A stretch of 64,000 nt of DNA from JACJWR01 sp964556255 (GTDB lineage: Bacteria; Actinomycetota; Actinomycetes; S36-B12; UBA10799), in the NCBI GenBank assembly GCA_964556255.1, contig CAZKVQ010000002.1, positions 1 to 64,000 on the forward strand, written 5' to 3'. The notes beneath the pieces are model-generated. The model ran no database searches, was not told the origin of the DNA, and worked only from the letters and a program-made list of their open reading frames with translations. Below, one piece after another: positions 53,805 to 61,572 of this stretch. Both the position numbers and the translations under genes were made by a program. The stretch's first letter is position 1. The number at the start of each line of letters is the position of its first letter.

Positions 53805-53810
53805 ACCCTA
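53805..53810 (-). promoter_or_regulatory. -10 element TAGGGT, leaderless start of ABC ATPase
   Basis: TAGGGT on the minus strand ends 7 nt before GTG 53797. It is separated by only 6 bp from the plus-strand -10 at 53817, so the two promoters are back to back. Confidence 0.45.
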
Positions 53811-53816
53811 GCCCCG

Positions 53817-53822
53817 TAACCT
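53817..53822 (+). promoter_or_regulatory. -10 element TAACCT, leaderless start
   Basis: TAACCT ends 6 nt before ATG 53829; no SD. Confidence 0.5.
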
Positions 53823-53828
53823 TCCGCT

Positions 53829-54623
53829 ATGGAACAGCGCCACGACCACCTGAGGCTGCTGGCCGCGGGTGGCCACGATGTGGAGATCCACGCGGTGGCC
53901 GAGATCTACCCCAGGGCAGGGGTGCTTGCTTCCTGGTTGAACGCCGAGCTGGACAGTCGAGCTGACGTTTCACTGTGCCCCGTCGTGGGCGGTGACAATC
54001 CGTTCAATGGCAGCGCCACGACCGTCGAAGAGTGGCAGCTGGCCCGCATGCAACTTCGTGAAGCTTTGAGCGCCCTGCTGTCCAAGGCGACCGGGCCTGC
54101 CCGCTGCGTGCTACCGGTCCCGGGTGACCCCGGCGGTCTGCCCGCAGGTCTGCCGACCGCTACTGCTGCCGGACAGGCGGTGCTGGTACCGGTGGATCAG
54201 GGTTCGCTGGTGCTCATCCCCACATCGTTACAACTCGACGACGCGGCGACTTGGCAGGGACTACCAGGCCCGGGGTTGACGAGCTACGCCGCCGATCCAC
54301 GCGCGGCACGAGCCGAGGTGCTCTCGCAGCTCACGCAAGCCGTCGAGATACTCGAATCCCTGCCGTCGCCGTCCCGTGACCAGGGGCTGCTGCGGCAAAG
54401 ATTGCAGCGCTTGGACCTGGTGCCACTAGCCCCGGGGAGTTCAGGGCCAGCGGCTGAGCTGGCCCGACTGAGCGCTCGACTGCTGACCATCGTCGCCGCG
54501 GCGATTCCGGCCGCCGACCCGGGCACCTCCAGCGGCCGGGCCGCCCGCGAGCTGTTGGTGCCGCTGGGTCGGGTCGGACGCGCCGCACTGGCCATCGCCT
54601 TCTCGGAACCTTCCCAGCGATAA
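53829..54623 (+). CDS. Conserved-looking protein of unknown function
   Basis: 264 aa, soluble, Leu/Ala-rich and acidic. It begins HLRLLAAGGHDVEIHAVAEIYPRAGVLASWLNAEL. The last 120 residues look helical (VLSQLTQAVEILESL; LARLSARLLTIVAAAI). No enzyme motif, signal or membrane helix is seen. It lies 9 bp upstream of serB, but serB has its own -10, so the link is loose. Confidence 0.6.
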   Translation: MEQRHDHLRLLAAGGHDVEIHAVAEIYPRAGVLASWLNAELDSRADVSLCPVVGGDNPFNGSATTVEEWQLARMQLREALSALLSKATGPARCVLPVPGDPGGLPAGLPTATAAGQAVLVPVDQGSLVLIPTSLQLDDAATWQGLPGPGLTSYAADPRAARAEVLSQLTQAVEILESLPSPSRDQGLLRQRLQRLDLVPLAPGSSGPAAELARLSARLLTIVAAAIPAADPGTSSGRAARELLVPLGRVGRAALAIAFSEPSQR

Positions 54624-54626
54624 CGT
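54621..54626 (+). promoter_or_regulatory. -10 element TAACGT, leaderless start of serB
   Basis: TAACGT overlaps the upstream stop codon region and ends 6 nt before ATG 54633; no SD. Confidence 0.5.
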
Positions 54627-54632
54627 GGACTG

Positions 54633-55841
54633 ATGGAATCGGTGCTGTTCACTGTCACCGGGCCGGACCGTCCTGGGGTCACGGCCCGACTGCTCGGTTC
54701 GCTGCACGCCACCGGCGCCGAGGTTCAGGACGCCGAACAGATCGTGATCAGGGGCCAGCTGGTGTTGTGCCTACTGCTCGCCATGCCGGCGGGCGGCCGC
54801 AACGAGGTGGCCGCCTCACTGGCCGCCGCCGCCGCTGAGTTCGGACTCGACGTTCGGGTCGATTCCGACTCGCCGTTGGACGACCCCCGGCGTCGCGGCC
54901 GGGTGAACGTGACTGTGATGGGCGAACCGCTGTGCCCGGAATCCCTCGCCGGGGTAGCCGCACGGGTTGCGGACCTCGGCGGAAACATCGACCGGATCGA
55001 GCGGCTGGCCGCCTACCCGCTGGTTGTCCTGCGGTTGCAGGTGTCCGGCGCGCAGGAGGCCGCGTTGCGGGACGCGCTCGCCGCCGAGTCCGCGCGCGGC
55101 GGGCTGGACGTGGCGGTGCAAGACATCGGCTTGGCCCGCCGTGGCAATCATCTGGTCGTGATGGACGTCGACTCCACCCTGATTCAGGATGAGGTCATCG
55201 AGCTGTTGGCGGCGCACGCCGGCTGCGAGGAGCAGGTTCGCGAGGTCACCACTGCCGCGATGCGCGGTGAATTGGACTTCACCGAAAGCCTGCACGCCAG
55301 GGTCGCCCTGTTGGCCGGGCTTGACGAGTCGGTACTCCAGGACGTGAGGGCGTCGGTTCGACTCACTCCAGGGGCACGCACCCTATGCCGCACCCTGAAT
55401 CGCCTCGGGTACCGGATCGCGGTTGTCAGTGGCGGCTTCTCACAGATCGTCGCCCCCTTGGCCGACGAGCTTGCCATCGACTTCTGGCTGGCCAACGAAC
55501 TGGAGATCGTCGACGGCACCCTCACCGGCCGGGTGATCGGGCCCGTGGTCGACGGCCGGGCAAAGGCGGCGGCCCTTCGCCGGTTCGCGAACGAGAGCGG
55601 GGTTCCGCTGGCACAGACGGTCGCCATCGGTGACGGCGCCAACGACATCGACATGATCCGGCTGGCGGGAATGGGCATTGCATTCAACGCGAAGCCCGCA
55701 CTACGACAGGCCGCCGACGCCTCGGTCAACGTCCCCTACCTGGACGCTGTGTTGCACCTGTTGGGCATCACCCGCGAGGAGATCGACGCGGCCGACGCGG
55801 CGGGTGGATTCGACCCGGGAAGCCACACGCCCGCGGCGTAA
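54633..55841 (+). CDS. serB: Phosphoserine phosphatase
   Basis: 402 aa. An ACT-type regulatory region (residues 1-85, LFTVTGPDRPGVTARLL) and a second ACT-like domain (about 90-170) precede the HAD phosphatase: VMDVDSTLIQDEVIELL with catalytic Asp, VSGGFSQIV with motif II Ser, and AIGDGANDIDMI as motif IV. It makes serine from phosphoserine. Two ACT domains suggest serine feedback control. Mycobacterial SerB2 has the same layout and length. Confidence 0.95.
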   Translation: MESVLFTVTGPDRPGVTARLLGSLHATGAEVQDAEQIVIRGQLVLCLLLAMPAGGRNEVAASLAAAAAEFGLDVRVDSDSPLDDPRRRGRVNVTVMGEPLCPESLAGVAARVADLGGNIDRIERLAAYPLVVLRLQVSGAQEAALRDALAAESARGGLDVAVQDIGLARRGNHLVVMDVDSTLIQDEVIELLAAHAGCEEQVREVTTAAMRGELDFTESLHARVALLAGLDESVLQDVRASVRLTPGARTLCRTLNRLGYRIAVVSGGFSQIVAPLADELAIDFWLANELEIVDGTLTGRVIGPVVDGRAKAAALRRFANESGVPLAQTVAIGDGANDIDMIRLAGMGIAFNAKPALRQAADASVNVPYLDAVLHLLGITREEIDAADAAGGFDPGSHTPAA

Positions 55842-55843
55842 GC

Positions 55844-56344
55844 TCAACCGCGCGGGATGTCGAAACTGGTCAGTTCCCCGCAGTTCGCGGACAGGTCGGT
55901 CCAGGCAGTCTGAAGGTTGATCTCCGCGAGCCCCGAGGTTGGGTACTTCTCGAGGAGCCTCCGATATCCAGGATCATCGGTATTGCTGATCAGGTAGGTA
56001 GCCAACATCTCGATTCCGGGATTGTGCCCCACAAGCAACACCCGCTCGGCCGCCGCCGGTACGTCCGCGAGGACCTCCAGCAAACTGGGGACGTCGGCGT
56101 CGTACACCCGAGGATCGATGATCGGCTCCAGCCCTACCGGCAAGGCAGACAGCACGGCTTCGAGGGTTTGCCTGGTGCGCCTTGCCGGGGAGGTGACCAC
56201 CACGTCGAGCGGAGGTCGTGTCGCCAGCACCCGACCCACGGAGGGCGCATCACGGCGACCACGGCGATTCAGGGGGCGCTCCAGATCAGGGACCCCCGGC
56301 GGCCAATCAGACTTCGCGTGGCGCAGGAGCACAAGTGATGTCAC
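55844..56344 (-). CDS. sixA: Phosphohistidine phosphatase SixA-like
   Basis: 166 aa from GTG 56344, with GAGAGGATGG upstream. LVLLRHAKSDWPPGVPDLERPLNRRGRRDAP is the SixA-type RHG motif, and VLLVGHNPGIEML the second His. SixA removes phosphate from histidine phosphotransfer proteins. The 3' end is 2 bp from serB's, so the two genes converge. Confidence 0.9.
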   Translation of the reverse strand: MTSLVLLRHAKSDWPPGVPDLERPLNRRGRRDAPSVGRVLATRPPLDVVVTSPARRTRQTLEAVLSALPVGLEPIIDPRVYDADVPSLLEVLADVPAAAERVLLVGHNPGIEMLATYLISNTDDPGYRRLLEKYPTSGLAEINLQTAWTDLSANCGELTSFDIPRG

Positions 56345-56426
56345 CGATCCATCCTCTCGACTGCAGTCCCCGTGACGCAACGGGAGGCGATACAGCTCAC
56401 ACCGAAGCGACTATCCTCGGGGCATC

Positions 56427-57914
56427 ATGGGCCAGCACCTGGACGCGGAATTCCTGTCCGCACCGCTGACGGAATGTGCCGAGGCAGCACTGTCGGCGGC
56501 CGAAGCCATGGGTGCCGGATTCGCCGAGATCCGGGTGATGACCACGACATCGAGCGCAGTCACCGTCCGAGACCGCTCGTTGGAGAACTCCGTCAACGAC
56601 CTGGTCACCGGTGTGGGGGTGCGGGTGCTGGTCGACGGGACCTGGGGTTTCGCTGCGACCACGGATGTGAGGCCGGAGGCCGCAACAACGGTTGCCCAGC
56701 AGGCGGTTGCGCTGGCTCGGGCCAGTCGGGCGCTGACGACCACGCCGGTGGAGCTGGCCGCCGAGCCCGTGCATCGTGGAACCTGGGTCGCCGACTACCT
56801 CGTCGACCCCACCGGAGTTCCGGTCCGCGAGGTCGCCGACCTGTTGCTCGACTGGTCGGACCTGCTCCTGCAGTCCTCCGGCGTCTCGCACACGAGTTGC
56901 TCCTTCTCCGGTGTGAAGGAGCAGGCGTTCTACGCCAACAGCGACGGTGCCTACCTGACGCAGCAGCGCGTGCGCTGCCACCCTGAAGCGACGGCCGTGT
57001 CCGTCGGCGAGTCCGGCTTCGAGGACATGACCACGACCGCGCCACCGGTCGGTCGAGGTTGGGAATACGCCCTGGAACCCCACTGGAGCGCAGAGCTGTC
57101 CGAGTTGCCGACCCACTTGGCGGAGAAGGTCGCGGCCCCGCCGCTCGACCCAGGCCGATACGACCTGGTGATCCACCCGTCCAACCTGTGGCTGACCATC
57201 CACGAGAGCGTGGGCCACGCCACCGAGTACGACCGCGCCATCGGGTTGGAAGCAAACTACGCCGGCACCTCGTTCGCCACTCCGGACCTGCTAGGCACCT
57301 TGCGCTACGGCTCGGACCTGATGAACGTCACCGGTGATCGCACGACGCCTGCAGGGCTGTCCACCGTCGGCTGGGATGACGAGGGCGTGGCAGCTCAGGA
57401 GTGGGACCTCGTGCGCGAGGGACTACTCGTGGGCTACCAACTCGACCGGGCCGGGGCGGCGCGCCTCGGGGTCGAACGTTCGAACGGCTGTGCCTACGGC
57501 GATGCTGCGACGAGCGTTCCGCTGCAACGGATGCCCAACGTCTCGTTGCGGGCCGACCCCCGGGGGGCCGACCTTGCCGGTTTGGTCGGCGGCGTGACCG
57601 ATGGGGTGCTCGTTGTCGGGGACAAGAGTTGGTCCATCGACATGGCTCGGTACAACTTCCAGTTCACCGCCCAACGGTTCTACCGGATCATCAACGGCCG
57701 CCTGGCCGGTCAGGTCAAGGACATCGCCTACCAGAGTTCCACCCCGGCCTTCTGGAACTCGCTGGCCGCGGTCGGAAACGCTGACACCTTCGTACTGGGG
57801 GGCGCCTTGAACTGCGGAAAAGGACAACCCGGCCAGGTGGCTGCGGTGTCACACGGCTGCCCGGCCGCGGTGTTCGAAGATGTCAACATCCTGGCCGCCG
57901 GAGGCGCCCTGTGA
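56427..57914 (+). CDS. tldD: Metalloprotease TldD
   Basis: 495 aa. The zinc motif HExxxH is at 259-264 (HESVGHATEYD), and a Gly/Cys-rich C-terminus (LNCGKGQPGQVAAVSHGCP) holds the third Cys ligand of TldD. The family forms a heterodimer with TldE that degrades unfolded peptides and can mature RiPPs such as microcin B17. The next gene overlaps by 4 bp, indicating coupled synthesis. Start ATG 56427 has only a weak GGGG SD. Confidence 0.95.
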   Translation: MGQHLDAEFLSAPLTECAEAALSAAEAMGAGFAEIRVMTTTSSAVTVRDRSLENSVNDLVTGVGVRVLVDGTWGFAATTDVRPEAATTVAQQAVALARASRALTTTPVELAAEPVHRGTWVADYLVDPTGVPVREVADLLLDWSDLLLQSSGVSHTSCSFSGVKEQAFYANSDGAYLTQQRVRCHPEATAVSVGESGFEDMTTTAPPVGRGWEYALEPHWSAELSELPTHLAEKVAAPPLDPGRYDLVIHPSNLWLTIHESVGHATEYDRAIGLEANYAGTSFATPDLLGTLRYGSDLMNVTGDRTTPAGLSTVGWDDEGVAAQEWDLVREGLLVGYQLDRAGAARLGVERSNGCAYGDAATSVPLQRMPNVSLRADPRGADLAGLVGGVTDGVLVVGDKSWSIDMARYNFQFTAQRFYRIINGRLAGQVKDIAYQSSTPAFWNSLAAVGNADTFVLGGALNCGKGQPGQVAAVSHGCPAAVFEDVNILAAGGAL

Positions 57915-59290
57915 CCCAGCCCTCAGGAGACGGTCGCGCCGCCCTCGTCGAAGAGCTCCTCGCGGCCGCCACTGGCGATGCCGTGGTGGCGCTGTGCCAT
58001 GAGGACGTGATCAACGCCCGGTGGGCGAACTCTTCGCTGACGACGAACGGAATCGTCCTGAGCGAGGAACTGATCATCACCGCGATTGCGGATGTGGCCG
58101 ACGGCCGCGCCTGCGCCACCCGTGCAGGCCCGGTCGACCGGGCGATGGCGCTGCTGCGAGAGGCCGAGTCCGCGGCCCGGGCGTCGACCGCGATCGCCGA
58201 TGCCGTGCCGCTGCCTGCCGGCGGCTCACTGCCCGGATTCCGGGAGGGGTCCGTGCAGCTCTCCCCCGAGACCGTCATGGCGCCCACCGAGGGGCTGGCC
58301 AGGGCCTTCGGGGATCGATCCGCCGAGCTATTCGGATATGCCGAACAATCGCGTACCACCACCTGGGTCGGCACGACCGCCGGGCCTCGCTGGCGATCAG
58401 AGGATGACACCGCCCGGTTCGAGGTGTCGGCGAAGGCCGACCGGCGCCAGTTGTCCGCCTGGGCCGGACGCTCGGCCCGCTCCCTGGCCGAAGTGGAGGT
58501 GGTGGCTGGCGTAAGCGAGGCGATTCTCGCCCTGCAACAGCAGCGCCGCACTGAACATGTTCCGGCGCAGCCGATGCCGGTGATCCTCACCCCCTCAGCG
58601 GTGGCCGACCTGATGGTCGTCCTGTGGTGGCAGGCCACGGGCCGTGAGGCCGCCGAAGGCACTAGTGCCTTCGCGGGTCGAGGGGACGCCAAGACGGCCA
58701 TCGGGACGAGGCTCTCCGGGCGTCGGATAACGCTGCGCAGCGACCCGAAGGATCCTGAGCTGTCCGCCCCGGGGCGGCTGTGGACACCCTGGATCTCGAG
58801 CGCGGCCAGCGTGTTCGACACCGGGGCGGAGATCATGGCCGTCGACTGGATCACCGACGGTGTCCTGACCAACCTCCAATCCACCCGGGCGACCTCGGCC
58901 GAGTTCGACCTACCGTTTCGCCCATCCGCAGACAATCTGATCCTGACCGACGCCGACGGCAACGGCGACCTGTGGGATCTCGTCGCGCGCACCGATCGTG
59001 CCCTTCTGGTGACCAGCCTGTGGTACATCCGCGATGTGGATCCCCAATCGATGCTCGTCACCGGGCTCACCAGGGACGGCACCTACCTGGTGGAAGGCGG
59101 CGAGGTCGTAGGCGCGTGTGGCAACTTCCGCTTCAACGATTCCCCGTTGCGCATGCTCGCGCGAATCGCCGATGCCAGCAGTCCGGTGAGGTGTCTGCCC
59201 CGCGAACAGGCCGACTATTTCACCAGGACGAGGATGCCGGCCCTGCTGATCGACGACTTCGGACTGTCCACGCCATCAGAGGCGATTTGA
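57911..59290 (+). CDS. tldE: TldE/PmbA-like subunit
   Basis: 459 aa. It lacks the HExxxH motif, as expected for the non-catalytic partner. GSLPGFREGSVQLSPETVMAPTEGLARAF, FVEGGEVV-like YLVEGGEVVGACGNFRFNDSPLRMLARI and RMPALLIDDFGLST are family C-terminal features. It pairs with TldD to form the closed proteolytic cavity. The order tldD-tldE-DUF3099-SURF1 recurs in actinobacteria as far as I recall. Confidence 0.93.
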   Translation: MTQPSGDGRAALVEELLAAATGDAVVALCHEDVINARWANSSLTTNGIVLSEELIITAIADVADGRACATRAGPVDRAMALLREAESAARASTAIADAVPLPAGGSLPGFREGSVQLSPETVMAPTEGLARAFGDRSAELFGYAEQSRTTTWVGTTAGPRWRSEDDTARFEVSAKADRRQLSAWAGRSARSLAEVEVVAGVSEAILALQQQRRTEHVPAQPMPVILTPSAVADLMVVLWWQATGREAAEGTSAFAGRGDAKTAIGTRLSGRRITLRSDPKDPELSAPGRLWTPWISSAASVFDTGAEIMAVDWITDGVLTNLQSTRATSAEFDLPFRPSADNLILTDADGNGDLWDLVARTDRALLVTSLWYIRDVDPQSMLVTGLTRDGTYLVEGGEVVGACGNFRFNDSPLRMLARIADASSPVRCLPREQADYFTRTRMPALLIDDFGLSTPSEAI

Positions 59291-59314
59291 GCGGCTGGCC
59301 ATTTGGGCCGACGA

Positions 59315-59623
59315 TCACAGGTGGTCGGTTCGATCCACCGCCACCGAAGGCAGGGCCTTCTGACGCCGGGTGACGAAGACGATGGGCGGCGCATCTTTCG
59401 TACGTTCGCGGCCGCCGTTGGCCACGACGACGGCCAAATAGGGCAGCACGACCGCGCCCGCCACGAGCGACCACCTGATCCAGCCATCGGTAAACACTGC
59501 GCCCAGGAAGCACAGGGTCCGGATGGCCATCGAAATCAGGTACCGGCGGGTGCGCCCGGACTGGTCGGCGGAGAGACCTGTCTGTGCCGATGTGATGCTG
59601 AAGACCTGATCCCGGGAGGGCAT
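59315..59623 (-). CDS. DUF3099 membrane protein
   Basis: 102 aa from ATG 59623. FSITSAQTGLSADQSGRTRRYLISMAIRTLCFLGAVF and LPYLAVVVANGG match the DUF3099 pattern (SIT.A...sr..R...YL..M.iR..Cf, then LPYxAVVxAN). Two helices are predicted. It is actinobacteria-specific and of unknown function, convergent with tldE and divergent from dodecin. Confidence 0.9.
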   Translation of the reverse strand: MPSRDQVFSITSAQTGLSADQSGRTRRYLISMAIRTLCFLGAVFTDGWIRWSLVAGAVVLPYLAVVVANGGRERTKDAPPIVFVTRRQKALPSVAVDRTDHL

Positions 59624-59629
59624 GGGTCT

Positions 59630-59635
59630 ACCGTA
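59630..59635 (-). promoter_or_regulatory. -10 element TACGGT, leaderless start of DUF3099 gene
   Basis: TACGGT on the minus strand ends 6 nt before ATG 59623; no SD. Confidence 0.5.
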
Positions 59636-59676
59636 AGCCCGGGAACGAACGTCCACCACTCGACCCCGGAGGAAAC

Positions 59677-59898
59677 ATGGCCAATCGTACGTACAGCTTG
59701 ACCGAGATCGTCGGAACGTCTCCGGACAGCGTCGACGCCGCCATTCAGAACGGCATCGCCCGCGCCGACCTGACGGTGAGGCACATCGACTGGTTCGAGG
59801 TGACGGACATCCGCGGACATGTGAGGGACGGCCAGGTCCACCACTTCCAGGTGACGATGAAACTCGGCTTCCGCCTCGAGGACTCCCCGGAGGACTGA
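59677..59898 (+). CDS. Dodecin-family flavin-binding protein
   Basis: 73 aa, GGAGG before the ATG. TYSLTEIVGTSPDSVDAAIQNGIARADLTVRHIDWFEVTDIRGHV is a near-complete dodecin: strand, helix, and WFEV with the stacking Trp. VHHFQVTMKLGFRLED ends it. Twelve copies form a hollow sphere that stores flavin. Confidence 0.95.
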   Translation: MANRTYSLTEIVGTSPDSVDAAIQNGIARADLTVRHIDWFEVTDIRGHVRDGQVHHFQVTMKLGFRLEDSPED

Positions 59899-59912
59899 CC
59901 CCGCCCCCGGCG

Positions 59913-59918
59913 TACCCT
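59913..59918 (+). promoter_or_regulatory. -10 element TACCCT, leaderless start of SURF1 gene
   Basis: TACCCT ends 6 nt before GTG 59925; no SD. Confidence 0.5.
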
Positions 59919-59924
59919 CGTGCC

Positions 59925-60680
59925 GTGCTCTCCTTACTCAGACAGCCGAAGTGGATCATCTTCACGCTGCTGGTGCCCGTGGGGATGGCATTGTGCCTGG
60001 TGGCCGCCAATTGGCAGTACCACCGACATGTGAACCGAAGCGCAGAGGATGCCAGGGTCCGTAGCAACGCCCAGGCAGCTATCGTCCCGATCGACACCCT
60101 GCTCAAGCCGGGCAACCCCTTTCCGACAAACGACGGCTGGCGCCGTGTCAACGTCACCGGGGAGTTCGTCCCGACCGGCGAACTGGTGCGGCGCAAGCCC
60201 CTCGACGGTCGTGCCGGCTTCTGGGTCGTGAACGCCTTGCGAACTGCCGACGGCACCCTGGTTCAGGTCGTACGCGGATGGGTTCCGCTCGGTGGGGACG
60301 CCACCACCTCCCCCGCGGTCCCGGCGCCGCCGACAGGCAAGGTGACAGTCACCGGGCGACTGCAGCCCGATGAGGCGCAGCGCAGCTCGGCCGGCCTTCC
60401 GCCCGGCCAGCTCGCGAGTCTCGACAGCGCCAGCCTCGCCGGCACACACGCGACCTACCCGGGCTACCTGGTGGCTTCTGGGATGGAACCGCCCGATTCA
60501 CCTGCCTTGAAGCCGCTTCCGGTCCCCGAGATCGGTCTGGGCCCACACCTGGCCTACTCCTGGCAGTGGCTGTTCTTCGCGGCGCTTTTGCCGGTGGGCT
60601 GGGTGATCCTCGCGCGCCGGGAACTGAAGTCCGATCGCGAAGAGGCCTCGGCCGAGAAACCGGTGGCCGCCCTGCGCTGA
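59925..60680 (+). CDS. SURF1-family cytochrome oxidase assembly protein
   Basis: 251 aa. N-terminal helix KWIIFTLLVPVGMALCLVAANWQYHRH and C-terminal helix PHLAYSWQWLFFAALLPVGWVIL flank an external domain. Its family core includes RRVNVTGEFVPTGELVRRKPLDGRAGFWVVNALRTADGTLVQVVRGWVPLG. The W-x-Y/F in the last helix is a family mark. It helps assemble aa3-type oxidase, probably with heme a. It lies 26 bp after dodecin. Confidence 0.92.
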   Translation: MLSLLRQPKWIIFTLLVPVGMALCLVAANWQYHRHVNRSAEDARVRSNAQAAIVPIDTLLKPGNPFPTNDGWRRVNVTGEFVPTGELVRRKPLDGRAGFWVVNALRTADGTLVQVVRGWVPLGGDATTSPAVPAPPTGKVTVTGRLQPDEAQRSSAGLPPGQLASLDSASLAGTHATYPGYLVASGMEPPDSPALKPLPVPEIGLGPHLAYSWQWLFFAALLPVGWVILARRELKSDREEASAEKPVAALR

Positions 60681-60711
60681 CACCGACGTTCCCGACCGGC
60701 AGGATGCCAGC

Positions 60712-61488
60712 ATGGATCTCGGGCTCCAGGACCGCGTTTACATCATCACGGGCGGTTCTCGCGGAATCGGCTTGGCGACAGCCGAGCAGTTGACACGCGA
60801 CGGCGCCAAGGTTGTCTTGATCGCACGAGGCGAGGACCAACTCAGGGAGGCGCAGTCCGCCTGCGGCGGCTCGTCGAATGCGCTGGGGCTGGTTGGTGAT
60901 GTCACCGAGCGGGACATGGCGACCAGGGCAGTCGCGACGGCCCTCGCGAAGTTCGGCCGCCTGGACGGCGCCTTCCTCAGCACCGGCGATCCGGAACCGG
61001 CCCAGGTGATGAGCGCAACCGACTCGATGTGGCGCACCGGATTCGAAGCCGCCTTCATCACGCCACTCCGGTTCGCCAGGGCCGTTGCCGGGGAGCTTCC
61101 CAAACGTGATGAGGAACAGGACTCTTCCCTGCTGTTCCTACTCAGTTCCGCCATCTACTCCCCGGTGTCAGGCATGGCGATCAACAACGGCCTGCGCCCC
61201 GGGCTGGCCATGCTGGTGATCCAACTCGCCGAGGAACTGGGTCGACGCGGCATCCGGGTGAACGGCCTGGCGCCCGGTCGGGTGGACACCGATCGACGGT
61301 TCGCCATGGACGCGAGGGTGGGCTCCCCAGAGGCGGTGCGGCTGCGCCGGGAGGCCGACATCCCACTGGGTCGGTACGGGGAGCCCGCCGAGGTTGGGGC
61401 GGCCGCCGCCTTCCTACTGTCGCCCGCGGCCTCCTACATCACCGGGACGGTGGTACCGGTGGACGGCGGCCTCAAGCGGATGCTCTGA
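60712..61488 (+). CDS. SDR-family protein lacking YxxxK
   Basis: 258 aa. TGGSRGIGLATAEQL is the cofactor loop and GYGEPAEVG...YITGTVVPVDGG the FabG-like C-terminus. The active site is altered: the Ser-containing LLSSAIYSPV is kept, but at the YxxxK place the sequence reads NNGLRPG (Asn and Arg). Catalysis by the normal mechanism is doubtful. It is 31 bp downstream of the SURF1 gene. Confidence 0.82.
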   Translation: MDLGLQDRVYIITGGSRGIGLATAEQLTRDGAKVVLIARGEDQLREAQSACGGSSNALGLVGDVTERDMATRAVATALAKFGRLDGAFLSTGDPEPAQVMSATDSMWRTGFEAAFITPLRFARAVAGELPKRDEEQDSSLLFLLSSAIYSPVSGMAINNGLRPGLAMLVIQLAEELGRRGIRVNGLAPGRVDTDRRFAMDARVGSPEAVRLRREADIPLGRYGEPAEVGAAAAFLLSPAASYITGTVVPVDGGLKRML

Positions 61489-61493
61489 GACCG

Positions 61494-61554
61494 AGGCCAC
61501 CGTGGCCTACTTGCCCGTTCGGAACGCGCACCTCCGGCGGTCGAGGCCCGGAGG
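61494..61554. terminator. Two stem-loops between convergent genes
   Basis: AGGCCAC/GTGGCCT (61494-61508, very short loop) and CCTCCGG/CCGGAGG (61531-61537 with 61548-61554) lie in the 84-bp space between the SDR and ABC exporter stops. The second can act in both directions. No T-run is present. Confidence 0.35.
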
Positions 61555-61572
61555 GGGCTACTGTTCGACGGT

